A DNA stretch of 64,000 bases from positions 42,581 to 106,580 of the forward strand of contig JAOTWS010000007.1 in the NCBI GenBank assembly GCA_029862745.1, read 5' to 3'. The DNA is from Nitrosopumilus sp. GTDB taxonomy: Archaea; Thermoproteota; Nitrososphaeria; Nitrososphaerales; Nitrosopumilaceae. The notes beneath the pieces were generated by a model. The model was given only the letters and a program-made list of their open reading frames with translations, made no database searches and had not been told where the DNA came from. The position numbers and the translations under genes are program-made. This document shows, piece after piece, positions 51,766 to 60,746 of the stretch. Position 1 is the stretch's first letter. Each line of letters starts with the position of its first letter.

Positions 51766-51984
51766 TTGATTGATGATAACAAATCTAAACTTACCACTAG
51801 TGAAATTGTACTGAGAGGAACAATAATTGCTGTAATTATTACTGTACCATCAATTATTACATTTTTTATTAGTTGGATAATTCTTGAAAATTTGATATCT
51901 GCTGTAATTTTGGGTGGAGTAGTTCATTTCATTGCAATGGGATTTTCACTAAAAATTTCTAAAAATGTCATGGTAAAAAAATGA
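51766..51984 (+). CDS. Small two-helix membrane protein
   Basis: 72 aa from a TTG. After a polar lead (IDDNKSKLTTSEIVLRG) come two helices (IIAVIITVPSIITFFISWIIL and LISAVILGGVVHFIAMGFS) and a basic end. It is followed 5 nt later by the TrmB-like gene, so both are likely in one transcript. An upstream TATA-like tataatatatattcc at 51719-51733 fits. Function unknown. Confidence 0.6.
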   Translation: MIDDNKSKLTTSEIVLRGTIIAVIITVPSIITFFISWIILENLISAVILGGVVHFIAMGFSLKISKNVMVKK

Positions 51985-51988
51985 GTTT

Positions 51989-52381
51989 ATGGAATATTTT
52001 TTATGGTGTCGCAATTTATTACAAGATATGTATTCCTCTAAGATTGAAAATGATTTAGTTTCTGAAATTCATTTAGAACCCATTCATGCCAAAGTCTTCC
52101 TTTTGGTTACCTGTTATGGAAAAATGTCACCAGAGATAATTGGAAAAAAATTAAAGATCTCATTTAATGAATCTAAAAAGATATCTGAAGATCTGATGGC
52201 TTTTGGTGCTTTCATAGATATTTCTGAAACCGAATTTGAGGCAATGCATCCACGATTCACTTTAGTTAACATGTATCGGAAGATGTGTGAAAGAGAGAAT
52301 ATTGAATTCAAACGAAATAAAATTGTTGATAATATGGGAGCAATTTTAGAAAAACCCTATAATGATGCAAGAACTAAATAA
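51989..52381 (+). CDS. TrmB-like winged-helix protein
   Basis: 130 aa. The region HLEPIHAKVFLLVTCYGKMSPEIIGKKLKIS and its following helix and wing (SKKISEDLMAFGAFIDISETEFEAMHPRFTLV) fit the N-terminal winged helix of the TrmB family, which in archaea controls sugar transport and metabolism. The sugar-binding C-terminal half is absent. Start may be MYSSKIEND (52028). Possibly cotranscribed with the upstream membrane protein. Confidence 0.6.
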   Translation: MEYFLWCRNLLQDMYSSKIENDLVSEIHLEPIHAKVFLLVTCYGKMSPEIIGKKLKISFNESKKISEDLMAFGAFIDISETEFEAMHPRFTLVNMYRKMCERENIEFKRNKIVDNMGAILEKPYNDARTK

Positions 52382-52402
52382 TGCTAAAGATGAGAAAAAA
52401 TA

Positions 52403-52801
52403 TTGAGTACTGACACTGAAACTTGTAAACATCAGCCAGTTTATTTTGGAGTTGTAAACATCAACATAGATGAGCGCACAATTGGTTCAATAGATGTTTG
52501 GAGATGTGGTGTTTGCAAGAAAAAATTCTGTGAAGAAAAACAACTTGGAATTGAAGAACTAGCTGACCTTGTAGGCATGCCAAAAATTGATTCAGATGCA
52601 AAATGGGCAGTTACAATCTGTAAACTACAAAAAGAAAAATACAAATGGAAACTAGTAAGAATAAAAGAAAATGGCGAAATCAAACACGAATGCCTGGATG
52701 AACAGGTAATCCCACTCAAAGTAAATAATTTTAAAGTTGAAAATGAAAATCATTGGAGCTTTTTAATTGACGAGAATATCAACAAGGCTGTGGAAATTTA
52801 A
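52403..52801 (+). CDS. Hypothetical protein with CxxC knuckle
   Basis: 132 aa from a TTG. A CGVC knuckle with a second Cys (WRCGVCKKKFCEEK, about 33-46) lies in the first third along with CKHQP near the N-terminus, so a zinc site is likely. The rest is soluble with many Lys/Glu and Trp residues. It is followed 9 nt later by the 94-aa gene on the same strand. No family recognised. Confidence 0.6.
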   Translation: MSTDTETCKHQPVYFGVVNINIDERTIGSIDVWRCGVCKKKFCEEKQLGIEELADLVGMPKIDSDAKWAVTICKLQKEKYKWKLVRIKENGEIKHECLDEQVIPLKVNNFKVENENHWSFLIDENINKAVEI

Positions 52802-52809
52802 TCTTTAAA

Positions 52810-53094
52810 ATGGATCTAAAAGTTCACATTAACAATATACATGGAAGTCAGATGGCTGCTAAGATCATCGGTAATTTTACTATTAATAACAATGAATTTC
52901 GTTTTACCGCAATTGCATTTGGACGAATAGGGGGTCAAAATATTGGAGCAAAGATTTCTAAATCTACTGAAAAAGAATTAGAAAAATTAGGATATGATCC
53001 TGAAGAAATTATTTTGTTACTTCAGAGAAGCCTACTTCAAGGTGATTTAACCCTTCCAGAAGGTCTTAAACGAGAATCATTTGTTGATGATTAA
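52810..53094 (+). CDS. Small soluble hypothetical protein
   Basis: 94 aa. N-terminal half looks beta-rich ([20 protein letters not shown] then [19 protein letters not shown]), C-terminal half helical ([26 protein letters not shown]). No Cys or membrane segment. Cotranscribed with the CxxC gene; converges on mtnP with a 4-nt overlap. No family recognised. Confidence 0.6.
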   Translation: MDLKVHINNIHGSQMAAKIIGNFTINNNEFRFTAIAFGRIGGQNIGAKISKSTEKELEKLGYDPEEIILLLQRSLLQGDLTLPEGLKRESFVDD

Positions 53095-53882
53095 AATTCT
53101 GCTTCTTCTAATGCCTTTGCACATGAACAAGTCCTAGTTTTTGGAATTTTTTCTATTAATTCAGTAAGTATTGTCTTTGTTCTTGCGACGTTTTTTGAAA
53201 GTATTTCAAGAACTTCTTTTGCAGTAACTGGCTTCTCTTTCCATACATCATAATCTGTAATTGTTGAAATTGATGCATAACACATCTGAGCTTCTCTAGA
53301 TAGCTGGCATTCTGGAACAAGTGTCATTCCAATTATATCTGCTCCAATTGTTCTAAAAAATTTTGATTCTGCTTTGGTTGAAAATCGTGGACCTTCAATA
53401 CAGATATATGTGCAATCTTTGTGTATTTGCATATTTTGATTATTTACTACATTTAATATTGATGACTGCAATTCTGGACAAAAAGGGTCAGCTACTGAAA
53501 TATGGATGACTCTTCCTTTTTCTGAAAATGATCCTTTTCTTGATTTTGTAAAATCTAAAAATTGTGAAGGTAACACAAAATGACCTGGTTCTAACTCTTC
53601 TTTCAGGCTTCCAACAGCTGAAGGTGCAATTATCCTTGTAATTCCTAATTCTTTAAATGCCCAAATATTTGCCCTGAAATTAATCATGTGAGGTGGAATT
53701 GTATGTTTTTTTCCATGTCTTGGAAGAAATGCGATTTTCCTTTCATTAAATACTCCTACTGTGATTGTATCTGAAGGCTTTCCATAAGGTGTATCGATGT
53801 TTATTTCCTGTGGATTTTCTAACAATCCTGAATCATAGATTCCAGTACCGCCAAAAATTCCAATCTCTACATCTTTTTCCAT
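53091..53882 (-). CDS. mtnP: S-methyl-5'-thioadenosine phosphorylase
   Basis: 263 aa. Cleaves methylthioadenosine to adenine and methylthioribose 1-phosphate. Signature regions: [12 protein letters not shown] at the N-terminus, [20 protein letters not shown] (phosphate/purine), [34 protein letters not shown] and the Cys-rich C-terminus ([14 protein letters not shown]). Its start overlaps the apt stop by 1 nt, giving a two-gene salvage unit: adenine released here becomes AMP through Apt. Confidence 0.96.
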   Translation of the reverse strand: MEKDVEIGIFGGTGIYDSGLLENPQEINIDTPYGKPSDTITVGVFNERKIAFLPRHGKKHTIPPHMINFRANIWAFKELGITRIIAPSAVGSLKEELEPGHFVLPSQFLDFTKSRKGSFSEKGRVIHISVADPFCPELQSSILNVVNNQNMQIHKDCTYICIEGPRFSTKAESKFFRTIGADIIGMTLVPECQLSREAQMCYASISTITDYDVWKEKPVTAKEVLEILSKNVARTKTILTELIEKIPKTRTCSCAKALEEAEF

Positions 53883-54394
53883 TAGTACTTCACCAATGAT
53901 TTACAATTGTAATTACTAATTTCATTCATTCCATTTAATTCTGCTAATTCTATTATGAATGCAAATCCTGAAATTTCTCCACCTATTTTTTCAATTAATT
54001 TTGCAGATGCTTTGGCTGTTCCGCCAGTTGCAAGTAAATCATCACAGATGAGAACTTTTTGTTTTTCTTTGATGATGTCCTTTTGAATCTCTATAGTGTC
54101 TTTACCATATTCGTTGGGATATGACAATTTTGTTGTTTTTCCAGGTAACTTGCCTACTTTTCTAATCATTATCATTCCCTTATTGTATCTTGAAGCCAAA
54201 ATGCATGCAAGAATAAACCCTCTTGATTCTATTCCTGCAAACACATCTACATCATTGGGATGAAAATGTTTTTCAAATTCATCAGCAATGAAAGATAATG
54301 CCGATGGATCCTTCAAAATTGGACTAAAGTCTCTAAACAATATTCCTTTTTTAGGAAAGTTTGGATATTCCGCTATCTTATCTTTTAGATTCAT
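53882..54394 (-). CDS. apt: Adenine phosphoribosyltransferase
   Basis: 170 aa. Transfers phosphoribose from PRPP to adenine. [21 protein letters not shown] at the start, [18 protein letters not shown], and the PRPP loop [21 protein letters not shown] (about 117-137) are intact. First gene of an apt-mtnP operon; spent methylthioadenosine (from polyamine synthesis) is thus recycled to AMP. Confidence 0.96.
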   Translation of the reverse strand: MNLKDKIAEYPNFPKKGILFRDFSPILKDPSALSFIADEFEKHFHPNDVDVFAGIESRGFILACILASRYNKGMIMIRKVGKLPGKTTKLSYPNEYGKDTIEIQKDIIKEKQKVLICDDLLATGGTAKASAKLIEKIGGEISGFAFIIELAELNGMNEISNYNCKSLVKY

Positions 54395-54433
54395 AATTAA
54401 TCACTCTATTAGGTGAAATAAAATTGTTTGATA

Positions 54434-56575
54434 CTACTGGATCTTATAGGTTGTTTCAGCAGACTTCAATGCATCTGAAGCCTTGATTGTATATGTTCCT
54501 GGTTCTGTATCTTGAGGAACGATCCATGGTTGATTAATCTCACCGGATTTTGATGCCGGAAATGAGAGTTCTTCAATGACTTTTCCACCTTGATCAACAA
54601 TTTCAATTTGAACTGTTTGTGTTGCCCCATATACATGAATGTTGATTGTCTTTCCAAATCCTGGAATTGCTTTTCCTTCATCTACAACTACTACCATTCC
54701 TTCTTGAATAACTCCTAGAACATTGATTTTTGTATTATCAAAGTTTGAACCACTTGTTGCCTTAATTGTCCATATCCCTGGTTTTGCATCTGATGGAATT
54801 CTAAATGACCCCTCAGAAATTTTTCCATTTTTATTTGAAAAAGTATCTCTAGTTTTAATTTCCTTTCCATCTGGGTCAATCATGCTTACAGTTAATAGAT
54901 TGTTGGGGGATGTTTCTCCTAAAATCAAAACTGAATCACCTGGATGATAATCAACTTTTGTGGTGTTAATATCGATCTCTCCAGAGCCTGTCTGTAGACC
55001 TACTGTAAATGTCTCTGAACTCTGAGTACTTCCTTTACTAATGACAGCAGTATATACTCCTGATGAATATCCTTTCAAATCTATAGTGTGTGTTCCTCGC
55101 CCATCTGGTTCCAATTTAATTGATATAGCATCCCCTTTGGGTTTGTCGGAAGGATCAATTATTAACAAACTAATGATCTCAGATGCTTTCCCTGATAACG
55201 TAATGACAGCAGTATCTCCTGCTTTGTAATTTAACTTATCAAATTCTAAATTAACTGGGATTGTAGGCATTTGACCAATTCCTACATGAATAAATTCTTT
55301 GTATGTTTCCTGTGTTGCAATTAGGGTATATGTTCCCTCCATTGTATTTTGAGTGGTTGGGAATTCAAAACTTACAATACCTGATTCATCAACCTGAATA
55401 ATATCTGAAGTAATTTCCTTTCCTAGTGGATCTTCTAATATTAATTCAATAGACTTACCTGGTAAAGCTGTACCATTAAATTTTATAGTTTGGCCTTGAT
55501 CAAATTTTAATGTGATTGGAGTGATAATTATTTTTTTGTCAGATTCTAATGTCCAATTAATTGTTTTACTGCTTCTTCCATCTGTAAGAACTCCTACGTA
55601 TTCACCAAATGGTCTATCTAATGGAACTAAGAGTGGCTCTACTTCCCAATTTCCTTTACTATCTGTTTCTGCTGCGATTGCTCTGGTCAAATCTCCATTT
55701 GGTCCCGTAATCTCCATTTTAACTGCACTATTTGGATTTCCGGTTCCAAAAATCTCTAACAAGTCCCCTCTATGAATCACATTTGGAATCCCTTGGATTG
55801 TAAGTGGTATGTTTACTGAATCTATAACTCTACTTGTAATTTGACCTACTCTGAGACTAATTTTTTTCTCTTCACCATTTTTGTTTACTATTTTAAAATC
55901 TGCTCTATCTGCGTTTTGGTTTTCTGGAATCTTCACTGTAGTCATAAAATTACCATCTTCATTTGTCTCAAAGTTGCCTATTTTTGTTGAATCAATATAA
56001 ACATCAAACATTTGTGATGCTCCAAACTTCTCTCCTGTAACTCTTATTGTTGATCCGATATTTGGTTTCTCTGGAACTATTCTAAATGTTGACTCTGGAG
56101 AAATAGATACATCTGTATTTCCTTTACTATTTGGATCTTCAACCTCATTTGGTAAACTACTGGCAATTGATTTGCCTATGCTAATCTGTTTATCTTGTTT
56201 ATCTAATGCTTTCCAATTAATACCTAAATTTGATTTGTCTGTCTTTACCCCAAATTTTACAGATTCACCTGGTTTGATGGATTCTGATGATGTAAAAATT
56301 ATAACTCCTTGTGGTGTTTTTTCACCAACCCATCCTTTCTCAGTTTTAAAAGATGTAAAACTAAAATCACTTCCAAGCCAAATTCTAAATGCGGTGATAT
56401 CTACATCTGAATCATTAGTTAATTCTAGAACTGTGGTTTCATCTAATGCGATACTTTTGACAGTTACTTCTTCTGCATGTGCTGGAATTAAAATTAATGT
56501 TACTGAAAACAATAATGCAATTGAGAGGATAATTCCCCTAGTAGAGGATCTATTCATGGAATCTAAACTTCTCAT
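54434..56575 (-). CDS. Large secreted surface protein with tandem Ig-like domains
   Basis: 713 aa. Signal peptide about 12-34 (GIILSIALLFSVTLILIPAHAE). An N-terminal beta domain (~35-130), then at least six Ig/MG2-like beta-sandwich units, each with a Pro/Gly-rich start and a W or F-Y core (e.g. PNIGSTIRVTGEKFGASQMF; IHRGDLLEIFGTGNPNSAVK; FDQGQTIKFNGTALPGKSIE; KAGDTAVITLSGKASEI; HPGDSVLILGETSPNNLLTV), ending DTEPGTYTIKASDALKSAET. No membrane anchor at the C-terminus. Likely a matrix or S-layer-associated protein; adhesin function is inference. Isolated, 40 nt from apt on the same strand. Confidence 0.85.
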   Translation of the reverse strand: MRSLDSMNRSSTRGIILSIALLFSVTLILIPAHAEEVTVKSIALDETTVLELTNDSDVDITAFRIWLGSDFSFTSFKTEKGWVGEKTPQGVIIFTSSESIKPGESVKFGVKTDKSNLGINWKALDKQDKQISIGKSIASSLPNEVEDPNSKGNTDVSISPESTFRIVPEKPNIGSTIRVTGEKFGASQMFDVYIDSTKIGNFETNEDGNFMTTVKIPENQNADRADFKIVNKNGEEKKISLRVGQITSRVIDSVNIPLTIQGIPNVIHRGDLLEIFGTGNPNSAVKMEITGPNGDLTRAIAAETDSKGNWEVEPLLVPLDRPFGEYVGVLTDGRSSKTINWTLESDKKIIITPITLKFDQGQTIKFNGTALPGKSIELILEDPLGKEITSDIIQVDESGIVSFEFPTTQNTMEGTYTLIATQETYKEFIHVGIGQMPTIPVNLEFDKLNYKAGDTAVITLSGKASEIISLLIIDPSDKPKGDAISIKLEPDGRGTHTIDLKGYSSGVYTAVISKGSTQSSETFTVGLQTGSGEIDINTTKVDYHPGDSVLILGETSPNNLLTVSMIDPDGKEIKTRDTFSNKNGKISEGSFRIPSDAKPGIWTIKATSGSNFDNTKINVLGVIQEGMVVVVDEGKAIPGFGKTINIHVYGATQTVQIEIVDQGGKVIEELSFPASKSGEINQPWIVPQDTEPGTYTIKASDALKSAETTYKIQ

Positions 56576-56655
56576 CTCTCACTTAAACCTTAAAGAACTT
56601 CTCTCATTTTTCTATTTCTTAGTTTAGTATTCCTTATGAGCAAACTTCTTAAATC

Positions 56656-58749
56656 TCAATGTTTGGCCTTTTGAAATCTGTCAAGGTCTGATTTTGTAGA
56701 AACATTTTGATACTGTCTAATTCTTTCAGCAATTAATCTATACAATGATCTAAACTGGTCTTTGGTTTTATCTGTAAGGAAATCAGTTTCTTCTAATGTG
56801 ATTTTTTCACAAATATAACGAGTGACTTCCTCATTATCAAATTCTCCCCAATCGTCATCTCTGTGCTCTTGCCATATTTTTTTCAATTTCTCCAAAACTC
56901 CTCCACCTTCTTTATCTATTATATCCTGAGGAGTGAGATTTGAAAATCCTTCGTGTCTTAACTTAATTTCATAAGTTTGATTTACTGGATAGAGATAATC
57001 TTCGAGTGCAATATAGTCTTCAATTGATTCTAATTTCTTACCTTCTCTTTCAAAGAAAATTGTCTGAATTGTTGAAAACTCGTTTGAAACCAGCTGGGCA
57101 GAAATTTGTTTGGATTCTTGAGAATTATCTAATAAAACAAACGTCTTGTAACCATGATTCCTGTAAAAAATTGCTAATGGTAATACTGAGTTTTTGTTAT
57201 ATGCTGCAATAACGTTAAGTGGATTCATTGAAATATTTGGATCTTGTAAGAATTTATCAAATGCATTAAGATACATTGCATCAGACATTGTCTCTACAAT
57301 AATTATCGGTCTTGAGTTTCTTCCAATCTCTCTATCTACAATAGATTCAACTTGACCTCTGCATAATCCATATAAAATAGGTGTTAGTGTCTTGTCATCT
57401 GCATTCCAATAATCATAAAAGATTCTGCTGAGATGCTTTCTCTTATCCAATTCTACAACTAGTAAGTTACCTGGTGTATAATCGAATATCATAAATGGTG
57501 AGTGTGTTGCATACAAAACTTGGTTTGATCCAGCCAAGTTTTTTAACAAATCTGAAATTCCCATCTGTTGTGTGGGATGAAGATTTCTTGCAGGTTCATC
57601 TAATAGTAAGATTGCTTCTTTTAGTTCGGCCCTCTGAGTTTCTGCTGCAAAGTTTACAATAAATGAAAATGTCCACTTAAAACCCTCTGCTCTTCGGTTT
57701 AATAATCCTGTATTTGTAATGGTTCCATCTTTATGAACATCTGAAATTACAACACTCATGATATTTCCTGGATTATATCTTAAGTCAACATGAATTGGAT
57801 CTCCTTTCCATGCTGGATTTAGCCTCCTTGTTAATCTATTACTTGCTGCATTGAGAAGTTTGATACATTTTGAAGGACTCTCTTTGACTTCGTCTAACTC
57901 TTTGATGTCTAATTCAGCTAGATAGAATAAATTTCTTACAGTTTCTGCTTTGTCAAATTCCTCAACAAATTCAATTGAATTAGCTCTTTCTTTTTTCTCC
58001 TCTCTGAGGTATTCATTAAGGTTAATGTTTCCATAGATCTTCTTATAATCAGAAAAATAGACGAATCTTGGATGCAAATGAGACGCAATGAAATTTTGTA
58101 TTGCTGTTCTTTCGCTTTCACCACTTAGAAGATTTGAAAATTGGTTTTCTGGACTTTCATAGATTTTTTCCCATTCTTCAATCACTTTGGGTTCTTGAAT
58201 GGCTATAACATGAAATTGGTTACTAAATTCTGCCATCCCTTTATCAAATATCTCTTGACTCTTTGGAACTTTTGCTTCAAAGAATTTTGTATCTATTTGT
58301 ATTCTCAAGTGATTAGGAATTGTATCTAAAAACTCAAAAATTTGTTTTGAAAAATTCTCCCATGAATTGATCCCTTTATTTTCATCTTCACCAAGTTTTA
58401 TATCTTCAAACTCATACTGGATCTTTGGATTTCGATTTGTCCTGATTAATTTTATCTTTTTAATGTTTGGTAAACCTGGGAATTTTTCTTTTATGAGGCT
58501 AATTTCATGTTGATTTAATTCAAATTCGCCTTCTGCTAATCTCATTTCATCTTTTAGATCTTCACTCATCTCATCACAAAGATCTAGTTCTGAAACTATT
58601 TCATCCCTATTTAGCAGCGTTAGAGCTTGAAGAATTGTTGTTTTTCCACTTTCATTCCTTCCAACAAACGCTGCCAAGTCTCCCACTGTAATTTCCCCAG
58701 AATCATGAATACAACGATATGCTCTAACTCTGAATTTTCTAAGTCGCAT
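56656..58749 (-). CDS. OLD-family ATP-dependent nuclease (AAA ATPase plus TOPRIM)
   Basis: 697 aa. N-terminal ABC-type ATPase: VRAYRCIHDSGEITVGDLAA, Walker A VGRNESGKTTILQ (about 28-40), long central coiled-coil/helical part, then AILLLDEPARNLHPTQQ (Walker B) and the H-loop LYATHSPFMI. The C-terminal ~240 residues hold a TOPRIM core PIIIVETMSDAMYLNAFDKF and LLDNSQE. Stand-alone OLD proteins (class 1, without a UvrD-like partner) act as nucleases in phage defence or DNA repair; which applies here is not shown. Single-gene transcript. Confidence 0.85.
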   Translation of the reverse strand: MRLRKFRVRAYRCIHDSGEITVGDLAAFVGRNESGKTTILQALTLLNRDEIVSELDLCDEMSEDLKDEMRLAEGEFELNQHEISLIKEKFPGLPNIKKIKLIRTNRNPKIQYEFEDIKLGEDENKGINSWENFSKQIFEFLDTIPNHLRIQIDTKFFEAKVPKSQEIFDKGMAEFSNQFHVIAIQEPKVIEEWEKIYESPENQFSNLLSGESERTAIQNFIASHLHPRFVYFSDYKKIYGNINLNEYLREEKKERANSIEFVEEFDKAETVRNLFYLAELDIKELDEVKESPSKCIKLLNAASNRLTRRLNPAWKGDPIHVDLRYNPGNIMSVVISDVHKDGTITNTGLLNRRAEGFKWTFSFIVNFAAETQRAELKEAILLLDEPARNLHPTQQMGISDLLKNLAGSNQVLYATHSPFMIFDYTPGNLLVVELDKRKHLSRIFYDYWNADDKTLTPILYGLCRGQVESIVDREIGRNSRPIIIVETMSDAMYLNAFDKFLQDPNISMNPLNVIAAYNKNSVLPLAIFYRNHGYKTFVLLDNSQESKQISAQLVSNEFSTIQTIFFEREGKKLESIEDYIALEDYLYPVNQTYEIKLRHEGFSNLTPQDIIDKEGGGVLEKLKKIWQEHRDDDWGEFDNEEVTRYICEKITLEETDFLTDKTKDQFRSLYRLIAERIRQYQNVSTKSDLDRFQKAKH

Positions 58750-58853
58750 CTAGCGATATTTAGTCGGCTACGATTTAACTCATTCGTCAAATTGTTCTGA
58801 ATTTATCTAATTTTGCTAAATAGATATAAGGGAATTATAGATTTTAAAACAAA

Positions 58854-59315
58854 ATGGCATCCAAGAGTATTTTTGTTGTATTTGTTTTACCTGTAATTTT
58901 TTCACTAATTATTGGTGTTGTAGTGTTATCTGGAATTCTTCAGACTCCTGATAGAGAATTAAACCTGTGGCCTATGTCCTCTTTAGATGGATTCTCCTCT
59001 GATAGTCCTCCAATCGAAATAATTGGTTTGTCAAAACAATATTCTACTTCTGAACCTGTAGAAATCCAAGTCAAAATTGATGATTCCTCATTTAGATGTG
59101 GAGATCTTTATATTACAATTTATTCTTCTGGGAAAAGTACTGCTATAACCCAAGGTGGATTCTTTAACCAATGCTTTGATGAAAACAATCTTCTTCCAAT
59201 AAGAGATAATTTCTCAAAGGTTATCGAGACTCCAGGCTTGTATGAAATAATCATAGAAATGGTCTCAAAAGACATGAAGAATATTTCAACAAAGGGAATA
59301 TTTACTGTTAAATAG
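58854..59315 (+). CDS. Membrane-anchored extracytoplasmic protein
   Basis: 153 aa. N-terminal signal anchor (IFVVFVLPVIFSLIIGVVVLSGIL, 5-28) and a beta-rich domain of about 110 residues outside the membrane. Two Cys (SFRCGDLY and FNQCFDENN) could be bridged. It lies divergent from the OLD-family gene and 52 nt before the TFE-beta gene. Function unknown. Confidence 0.65.
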   Translation: MASKSIFVVFVLPVIFSLIIGVVVLSGILQTPDRELNLWPMSSLDGFSSDSPPIEIIGLSKQYSTSEPVEIQVKIDDSSFRCGDLYITIYSSGKSTAITQGGFFNQCFDENNLLPIRDNFSKVIETPGLYEIIIEMVSKDMKNISTKGIFTVK

Positions 59316-59367
59316 GAACAAGATATTGAATAATACATAATAAATTAAAATTAGAAAATAAGGTGAT

Positions 59368-60156
59368 TTGATGGTAAAGAAAAAAGATAAACTAATTGAC
59401 GAGGCAGAAAAAATCAAAACAGATATTGCTGCATTAAAAAAGAAAAAGAAGGTACTTGATTCATCTTCTATCAAAAAAATTAATTCAAAGAAAATTGAAA
59501 AACCCGCAAAAAAATTAACAAAGAAATCTGAGCCAAAAAAATTAACAAAGAAATCTGAGCCAAAAAAATTAACAAAGAAATCTGAGCCAAAAAAATTAAC
59601 AAAGAAATCTGAGCCAAAAAAATTAACAAAGAAATCTGAGCCAAAAAAACCAATCGAAAAACCTGTTAAAGTAAAGAAATTAACTAAAAAAGAATTAGAA
59701 GAGGCTAAAAGGGAAGCTGAAAAAACATTAGAAGAAGAATTAGAAGAACAACTTACTGATGAAGAAATTGAAAATTTTCAAATTGAAAAAGTCGATATGG
59801 AAAGGCTTACCAACAAAGTTTGTGATGTTTTAGCAGAACATGAATCTGAGGGAATGTTTCAAAGTGAATTGTGGAAAAAACTTAAACTATCAAGTCGTGA
59901 TGGCTCACGCCTTTCCCTAAAACTTGAAAGAATGGGTACTATTACTAGAGAAAAACTTCTTGAAAATAATCGTTGGACTTACAAATTAATTTTAAAGAAG
60001 ACTCCAATCAGTACTCAATCAATTGAGAATGCCCCCTGTTTGGTTTGTCCAGTTGAACAGAAATGTTCTCTTGAAGGAGAAATCAGTCCTACAAATTGTC
60101 AGTTCATTGAAGACTGGGTACTTGCCGAAATGAAAAAACCTGCGAAGTCCAAATGA
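59368..60156 (+). CDS. TFE-beta / RPC34-like transcription factor with Lys-rich N-terminal repeats
   Basis: 262 aa. The C-terminal half is a winged helix (DMERLTNKVCDVLAEHESEG... SRDGSRLSLKLERMGTI, about 148-195) and a Cys cluster: CLVCPVEQKCSLEGEISPTNC, the 4Fe-4S-type end of RPC34/TFE-beta. In archaea TFE-beta pairs with TFE-alpha to open promoters. The first ~110 residues are unusual: a Lys-rich tail with five perfect KLTKKSEPK units (annotated separately). The stop overlaps rlmE by 4 nt (ATGA). Confidence 0.85.
   Translation: MMVKKKDKLIDEAEKIKTDIAALKKKKKVLDSSSIKKINSKKIEKPAKKLTKKSEPKKLTKKSEPKKLTKKSEPKKLTKKSEPKKLTKKSEPKKPIEKPVKVKKLTKKELEEAKREAEKTLEEELEEQLTDEEIENFQIEKVDMERLTNKVCDVLAEHESEGMFQSELWKKLKLSSRDGSRLSLKLERMGTITREKLLENNRWTYKLILKKTPISTQSIENAPCLVCPVEQKCSLEGEISPTNCQFIEDWVLAEMKKPAKSK
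59512..59646 (+). repeat. Five perfect 27-nt tandem repeats in TFE-beta gene
   Basis: Five head-to-tail units of 27 nt, each encoding KLTKKSEPK, with no base difference between them by eye. In frame, so copy-number change keeps the protein readable. The lysine-rich product extends the N-terminus of TFE-beta. Confidence 0.97.
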
Positions 60157-60746
60157 AACTAATCGACGCTCGTAAAGATCACTATCGAAAATTGGCACAT
60201 GAACAAGGTTTTCGAAGTAGAGCTGCATTCAAACTTAAAGAATTAAATCACTCATATCGTTTAATTGGTCCTGGTTTTTACGTTCTAGATTTGGGATGTG
60301 CGCCTGGTGGCTGGACTCAGATGGCTGTAAAATTAGTTGGTAACCAAGGAAAGGTGATGGGTATAGATTTGTCCTATGTTGAAGAGATTCCTGGTGCTCA
60401 TATAATTAGAGAGAATATAGAAGATGAACATGTAATCGACGAGATAATATCATATTTTGGGCGTAAAGTAAATGCTGTGATCTGTGATCTTTCACCACAA
60501 GTTAGTGGAAACTGGACAGTTGATCATGCAAAGCAAATTTCCCTGAATTATGATTGCACCAAAATCATGGATAAAGTTTTAGCACATAAAGGAAATGCTG
60601 TTTTCAAAGTATTTGATGGTCCATATTCTATGGAGTTTAGAGATTATATCAAGAAAAAATTTGTTAGGATTAATCTTACAAAGCCTAACGCCAGTAGAAA
60701 ACAAAGTAGTGAGTTATACTATGTTTGTTTAGGTTTTACTGGTTAG
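60153..60746 (+). CDS. rlmE: 23S rRNA uridine-2'-O-methyltransferase RlmE (FtsJ family)
   Basis: 197 aa. SAM motif YVLDLGCAPGGWTQMAVKL (about 46-64) and the K-D-K-E catalytic set: Lys in RSRAAFKLKEL, Asp in AVICDLSPQVSGN, Lys in NAVFKVFDG and Glu in SSELYYVCLG. Methylates a ribose in large-subunit rRNA. Overlaps TFE-beta by 4 nt upstream and trm1 by 11 nt at the 3' end. Confidence 0.95.
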   Translation: MKLIDARKDHYRKLAHEQGFRSRAAFKLKELNHSYRLIGPGFYVLDLGCAPGGWTQMAVKLVGNQGKVMGIDLSYVEEIPGAHIIRENIEDEHVIDEIISYFGRKVNAVICDLSPQVSGNWTVDHAKQISLNYDCTKIMDKVLAHKGNAVFKVFDGPYSMEFRDYIKKKFVRINLTKPNASRKQSSELYYVCLGFTG

